Assembly: GCF_964204645.1 (NCBI RefSeq) | Contig: NC_134025.1 | Coordinates: 9,429,001-9,493,000, forward strand | Direction of reading: 5' to 3' | DNA length: 64,000 bases | From: Tubulanus polymorphus | Lineage: Eukaryota; Nemertea; Palaeonemertea; Tubulaniformes; Tubulanidae | In this document: one piece after another, positions 42,094 through 64,000 of the stretch | How positions within the stretch are numbered: the stretch's first letter is position 1 | How the letters are laid out: every line of letters begins with the position of its first letter | Program-made: the position numbers and the translations under genes | The notes under the pieces: model-generated | Databases searched by the model: none | Told to the model about the DNA's origin: nothing | Seen by the model: the letters and a program-made list of their open reading frames with translations, nothing else

Positions 42094-44540
42094 GGAATTT
42101 TATTTCGTATTTTCAGCTTTTCTGTATATATGGTCGGTCATGTCTAGTCCGGCTATCTCATTGTATACATCAATCTTTCAATTGGTCACTTGATAAAATA
42201 TGTTATGAATAATAGATACATTATTCATTGTAATCCATTGTACCTGAGTGTACTGCAGCCCTCACCGGTTCACTAATTAGGTTGGTAATGAGCGCAATTA
42301 AAATGTGCATATACAGTTACAAGCAGATTATTTGCTACTCATATTTTTGAGTTTCAATAAATGATTTCAGCGAGAATTTTATAGCGCGCAATCGATACTC
42401 GGATCCATCTGATCGTTAGAACCGTTTTCCAAATCTCGCATTTGAATCTAAGTAGCGTATGATGGTGTATTTAATGTATCAATGAAATTAGCGAATTCAT
42501 TTACCACTTGGATATCATTGACACATATGCTGGCGCTGCAATGGTTTTAGTTCTAGGTTAACTAACCTCTTTCCTTCAGATAACAAAAGCAAAAGTGTAA
42601 AATCGTCGTTTGTATAACGAAATGATGAAATATGGATATGCAGATACGCCGGAGTCCGAGGAGTAGCACTTTTCATTATCGGGACTATATCTTTCAACTC
42701 GTTATGATTAGAATAAACGTAGCCATTAGGAATTCTAGTCGGATCAAATTTTGACGATTCAATCCTCCGTGATTACGACGTCGTTCAATACTTGTCTTCA
42801 TATTTCGATGGTTTGTCAGTCGACTGACATCCGAGATACAGCGCTGCGCTGCTCGGATTAGTGGCCGAGATGGCCACTAAATCTCGTCCCGATAACCCTT
42901 GCACGCCTACGGGGATCATGAAAAATTAACAACGAAATTCCGCGCTGATTACAACCTGTCTAACCAATGATCATAGTTATTTCCAGCTATCCAGCGCTTA
43001 TAAAACAAACGAGATTCATTTTTGCTATAGTCATAAATAACAGTACAGTAACTATAAATATAAATTCCTAATAACCAATTTCTATATCATGTCTTAAGAC
43101 AATATTTAGTTAACTTATCAGTTATTGTCCTTCCAAAGTTTATTATGTATGTCTTGGCTTGGTCGTTCAGTTTCATTAAGGTCGACTGCATGTATTCATC
43201 GGATGATGTGGTGATTTTAATAAGAAGTACAAAACGTTTGTTGAAAATGTCCCGATATATGGACAGTGATATTTTTATGACGATGATGATGATGATGCAA
43301 TCAAGATCTTACGTGATGTCGGCCGAGCCCCCGGATCACTTTGGGGGATGTATAGATTATACTTGCTTCATGCCTCACCGATCCTTAGAGATTGTCGATG
43401 ATGCGACTACTTATTTGATTCCGTTTCTGAGAGGTCATCGCCGCGCTATCCGCGGAATAAAACATCACCAGGAATTGTGTACCGTCATTAATGTTTCACC
43501 ATCAGCATTTCCTGTGTCGACAAGTTCCCCAGTTGGCGCCTTGTCTTCGAACCGGAATCGCATACAAATCTCGAGCAATTTGGTCGTCGGCAAAAAAAAA
43601 AAAATGTTGATCTAAAAAAATGCGCGCAGACAGAGCTATCGCATGGTACTGTTTTAGAAAATGTGATTCAGAGCTTCTACCGTTTTGAAGAAAATTGGCA
43701 AAATGTTTGATTGATCATCGAGATCTCAGAATTATGCATATTTTGAATTTTAGACTAATTACTAATGGATCAGGATTTCTGATAGACTGTCATTATGGTA
43801 AACCAACTGATTGATACGTACGTAACAATTTGGGGTTTTTAAAAGACTAAACCACCAGAAGTTTCTCCTCAATGAGACGATTAGATACACAATATCCGTG
43901 TAAGATGAAAAAAGAGGGAAATCCCACTATAAATTCAAATGTGATTCAGTACGCCTGATGATGGCTAATTAGTATTTAGCCGAAAATTTGCACGAAATAT
44001 ACATCTTATTCACCTCAGAACTTTTCATTTTTGGCGGAATTTATAGCGGGATTTCTCCAATGTTAGCTTATAGCTGCATCGTGATGATCATGGTAGCGAT
44101 TTGCCTACTAGGTCGATATACTTCTTATATTTCCTCGTCGTTGAACTGCTTTCGTTCAAGCGCTTCTTACAAAAACGGGAATTCTCAGAAAGTGCAATAG
44201 TACCGCTACAAAAATGGGCGCCGTATCGCCGGGCGATGTCATAATTAAGGAAAACGTGATGAAAGAATAATGTTGAATCGTGTCGCCGTAGAAAAAAAGA
44301 CTTAGAGAGAGAGAAAGGCACAAAACTCGCTTTTCGACATCGATTTTGATAACGTTGTGTCTCTCTCGACAAATAAGTCATTTGTGCGACTTCGCATTCG
44401 TAATCAAGAGAACCGTATACGCAATTTAGCGAAGACTTATTAGTTCTTACATCGGCAGTCAGTCGCGATCGTGACAACTCTACGAAACTACGTGAAAGGT
44501 TTCGCTGATGTTAAAAGTCGCTTCGTTTTTTTTAGCGTTT

Positions 44541-44640
44541 CCCCGGCGCAGCTATAAAGGAACGGCGCGCTGAGCTTTTGAAATTTCGTTCGCGAGATTC
44601 GCTTCGTGATTTCTTTTTTCTCGACGGTTTTAAACGGTGT
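44541..44640 (+). promoter_or_regulatory. Candidate internal promoter of CELF with TATA box
   Basis: ccccggcgcagctataaagg, with TATAAA at 44553-44558, sits in a locally GC-rich, CpG-rich stretch. It lies 2 kb before the RRM1 exon and on the same strand, so it could start a shorter CELF transcript using the ATG at 46622. No exon could be linked to it. Confidence 0.25.
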
Positions 44641-46621
44641 AAAAAGGGCAAGGGTTCATTCAGTGTCGCCTTTGTAATCTCGCTTTTTTTTGCCTGTGGT
44701 ATTTCGCGATATTGCTATTTCCGTATAAACGTATCGATATAATACTAACGCGTCCGTATTTTAAGGATCTAATATTAGACGCGGCGACTCAATGCCTTAA
44801 TGCGAATCGAGCACTTAATTTGCGTAGTGACAAATCTCTCGCTATTAATTTAATAGAATCTAACTACGAGTGGCACTCCGACACTGTTAACGGACGCGGC
44901 GATGGCGCAGTGAGATTTTCTCATCCTTGGCCTCCGAGCCGTCCGTACTGTAACAATATGTATTGATTTGATACGTTAGCGACGCGCGCACGATCGATAA
45001 TCAGTTTTAATTCATTGATCGATCCCTTCGGACTGATAGTATTAAGTTCATGCCATATAAGCTATATCTATTATGCGTATTTATATGTACATGATAATGG
45101 ATGGGGTGCACAGAGGATTCCCATTGTCGTTGCTAGGGAAAGCGTACGCACGTAAATATTTGCATCTCGCTGATATTTGATTTAAGTTAGTATCTTAGGT
45201 TCATCCATCAATTTCAAGATGATGTTCATTCGGCTTCGTCTTATACTTATTCAATCATCAGGTTCAAGAACGTTTTTTTTTTTTTTTTAATGCCATAAAA
45301 ACCGTTACAATAATGTTTATATGCATTGGTACCTAGTATGAGTTATTTATGAGGATCTGTGTCAGTCGTTTTGCACTACGTCGTCGATATTAGCATTAAA
45401 AATAACAATCTCCTGATGAATATTGGTGTTTATTTTTGATCGAATATATTTCGTAACTCATATTCTATATTTGATGGATTTCAATAATTATTTTTTCGAG
45501 GATGTTGTGCGCTTCTTCATCGATACATCGGGGCTAGACTGTGTGTCAATCCAATATTCGACATATTCAAATCCAAAGTAACTTTATTGATCCTGGATAT
45601 TATATGGTTCATATTATATAATTTATCGTCGACAATATTATATATACATTTAGATATCAAAAATTAATAAAGACTAGTTTTTATGAATTTTTGGCGATAT
45701 ACGGTATGCGTTATTTTTTACGAGGAATCAATAAACTTTCGAGTTCGTTTTCCCGTTCAAGTTCGTTGCGTGAGAGAATGATGACGTAGTTTGCCGCTTC
45801 GCTCTGAAACGACGAAACGTGACAAAACTCATATTAAATCAACTGTTCGGAGAGCAGGAGAGCGCCGCTGGTTCGTTTGATGATAAATGCATTGCCTACT
45901 TTTAAATTTGAACTGATTTATGAGCTCGCGGGCAAAGATGTAAATTCGTCTGCCGCAGCCGTCATCATCGCGCGATTTATATCCCGTTTCAAATTCGCGG
46001 TGAATCTCGTAGCACGGTTGATAAATTTTTCGAAGGTTGTTTCCGTGTATCGGTGCGATTTATCTTGCTCGTAACTGTGATCAGTCTTTTGCAAACCGTA
46101 TAAAACGTAAACAGGTGCCGGGACCCGGAGCTGCTAACTAATTTGTGACTATTTCGTCCCGAAAAATACTGATTTCATTTGTTAAACACTCATACAGAAA
46201 TGTTCGAGATGTTACTGATGGTCGTAACTTAGCTGATAATTTGAACATTTTCTATCATATCTCAATGAAATGTTACTGAAAAAATTTGACTTGTTGCTGA
46301 TAGTGCTTAGCAGAGGTTCTGCAGCCCTGGATTGTATGATAAAAACCCGTTATATGCATATACGAAGATTAAAGATTAAAAACCTAATTCATCATAGAAA
46401 ATCAAAACTTGTGAAGACATGACATTCTGGACTCTACCTGAGATCATCACCGGGTGTTCTACAGGAAATTTGTTATTAATCCTAACTTTGTATGTAGTGG
46501 ATTTCGATCACATTATCCACTGCATCTAGTCTGGTTATCATTGCGTATTATTGACCTTTTTTGCCATTTCTTATTTTTCAGTAATAATAACAACAACAAT
46601 AATAAAACAGTGTTCAACGCG

Positions 46622-62856
<16,235 letters not shown>

Positions 62857-62886
62857 GTTTGTATCATTTCACCAAATCCCTCATTG

Positions 62887-62964
<78 letters not shown>

Positions 62965-64000
62965 CCATCATCATATTGTCCGTGCCATATTCATCCTTTT
63001 CTTCATTCATAATCTTCTCTACGAAAATACCAGTATTAGAAAAGTTAGAAAACAATTTCAGTACTGTGGTCTGGTCATATGGTTGAATCTACGAGCAACT
63101 ATTTCAACCTCATAGGTTGAATTTTTCGAGGCCTATTTATGACCAGTCTTTAAGAATTTTTGCTTATATGCAGTATGGAACTGAAAGATGGGGTTAAGCA
63201 TGGGGGCAAGCGATTCCATAAACCTGATCCAGGTACTGAGATGGCCACCGTATGAAACAAAGCCATAATCCTCAAGAAGGTTAACGGAAAGGTTCAATAC
63301 TGGCCGTACAATTCTGTCATCTAGTTTAATGATATGTATACGGAAGTTTAATTTGAAACACGGCCTCTTATACTTATCTGAACGTTGAGTTGAATTGTAG
63401 ATTGATCTCGCGATTGCTGCTCTCGAGGCAAACGAAGCCTTATCAAAACATTAACTAATTGTTAAGCCTTCGTAGACACACTGATAGTTACATACGGAGT
63501 GAACGAATGACTTTCTATACGTGCGTATATATTCATCACTTCCGTACAATTTCATCATACGAACTGATTATTTCTGTTTCTCTCTCTCTTTCTCTTTTTT
63601 ATTCTCGAATGTTGATATAAATCTGTTGGCGATAGTTGTTGACGATTTAGCACCAGAATACGAAGTCTAGCGTGATAAATGCGTCGGGTTTCGCCGTATC
63701 GTGTGTGTACCCGGTCACATTATTATTGGTTATTTAGGCTGAAATGATAAATCTTCCCCGGAGACCCGGGATCATGGAGTATTTGGCAAATTCGGCGATT
63801 CCCGGCGAGTTGCGAAAAAATTGATGGCAGATATACGCGGCAATAACTATTCTGATTGTATGGTCACCCTAGATGCATACTGATATGACGTCCTGGCCGT
63901 CGGCGATGCCCGGGAGACCGAATATCCAACTGCGGTTACAGAAAACGATGCGATAGAAATGACTGCATCCATTTGAGCCCTCGAAACCTTCATTATTTAT
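62857..64000 (+). other. CELF intron, runs off the window
   Basis: No match to the next expected exon (CAFVTF of RRM2 RNP1) was seen before the window ends. Apart from the ATC repeat and a CT-rich tract near 63574-63600 nothing stands out. Confidence 0.55.
62887..62963. repeat. (ATC)n microsatellite beside a CELF donor
   Basis: About 26 pure TCA/ATC units begin 30 nt after the donor of the RRM2 exon, broken by one ACC at the end. Pre-mRNA here is a long UCA repeat. Confidence 0.95.

Noticed and set aside
43145-43615. 156-codon frame, plus strand
   Set aside because: Longest non-repeat frame in the gene-free part, but no domain, a Met run from a GAT repeat and a Lys run from poly-A; no splice partner. 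Looks like chance.
62864-63086. Poly-Ile / poly-Met frames
   Set aside because: Translation of the ATC trinucleotide repeat in a CELF intron.

Overview
This is nuclear DNA from an animal. Short coding exons with GT-AG introns, AT-rich introns, many microsatellites and several miniature transposon families rule out a prokaryote. Intron sizes and a mollusc 'pearl'/Helentron-like repeat (154-bp tandem units plus an ACGG microsatellite) suggest a marine invertebrate, probably a spiralian such as a mollusc or brachiopod. I cannot name the species.

Four genes can be read by joining exons.

(1) 1-2171, +: 3' part of an oxysterol-binding-protein-related lipid transfer protein of the ORP3/6/7 type; its 5' part lies left of the window.

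(2) 5622-11451, -: a complete katanin p60 microtubule-severing AAA ATPase, 493 residues from ten exons, plus a second full-length copy of the Walker A / pore-loop exon. Genes 1 and 2 are convergent.

(3) 12155-15857, -: a complete FBXO3-type F-box protein of 442 residues from eleven exons. It lies upstream of katanin on the same strand, about 0.7 kb away.

(4) 46622 to beyond 62856, +: the 5' part of a CELF/Bruno RNA-binding protein (RRM1 and the start of RRM2), broken by introns of 3-7 kb. A candidate extra 5' exon at 41707-41735 joins in frame.

Between about 15.9 and 41.5 kb no protein-coding gene can be supported. That stretch holds microsatellites, a dispersed repeat family, transposon relics and AT-rich sequence with CpG-containing islets. 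It may be intergenic or contain distal 5' untranslated exons of the CELF gene.

The gene products do not form one pathway: lipid transfer at membrane contacts, microtubule severing, ubiquitin ligase substrate choice and mRNA splicing/decay. The main finding is the duplicated katanin exon. The two copies have equal length and the same phase. They differ at 26 codons silently but at only 4 residues, one of which swaps Trp for Tyr in pore loop 1, the part that grips tubulin tails. This looks like an old, selected pair of alternative exons. Other points are a 517-bp Mutator-like miniature element with poly-G/poly-C terminal repeats and apparent 9-bp target duplications, and the 154-bp Helentron-like array in the katanin intron.
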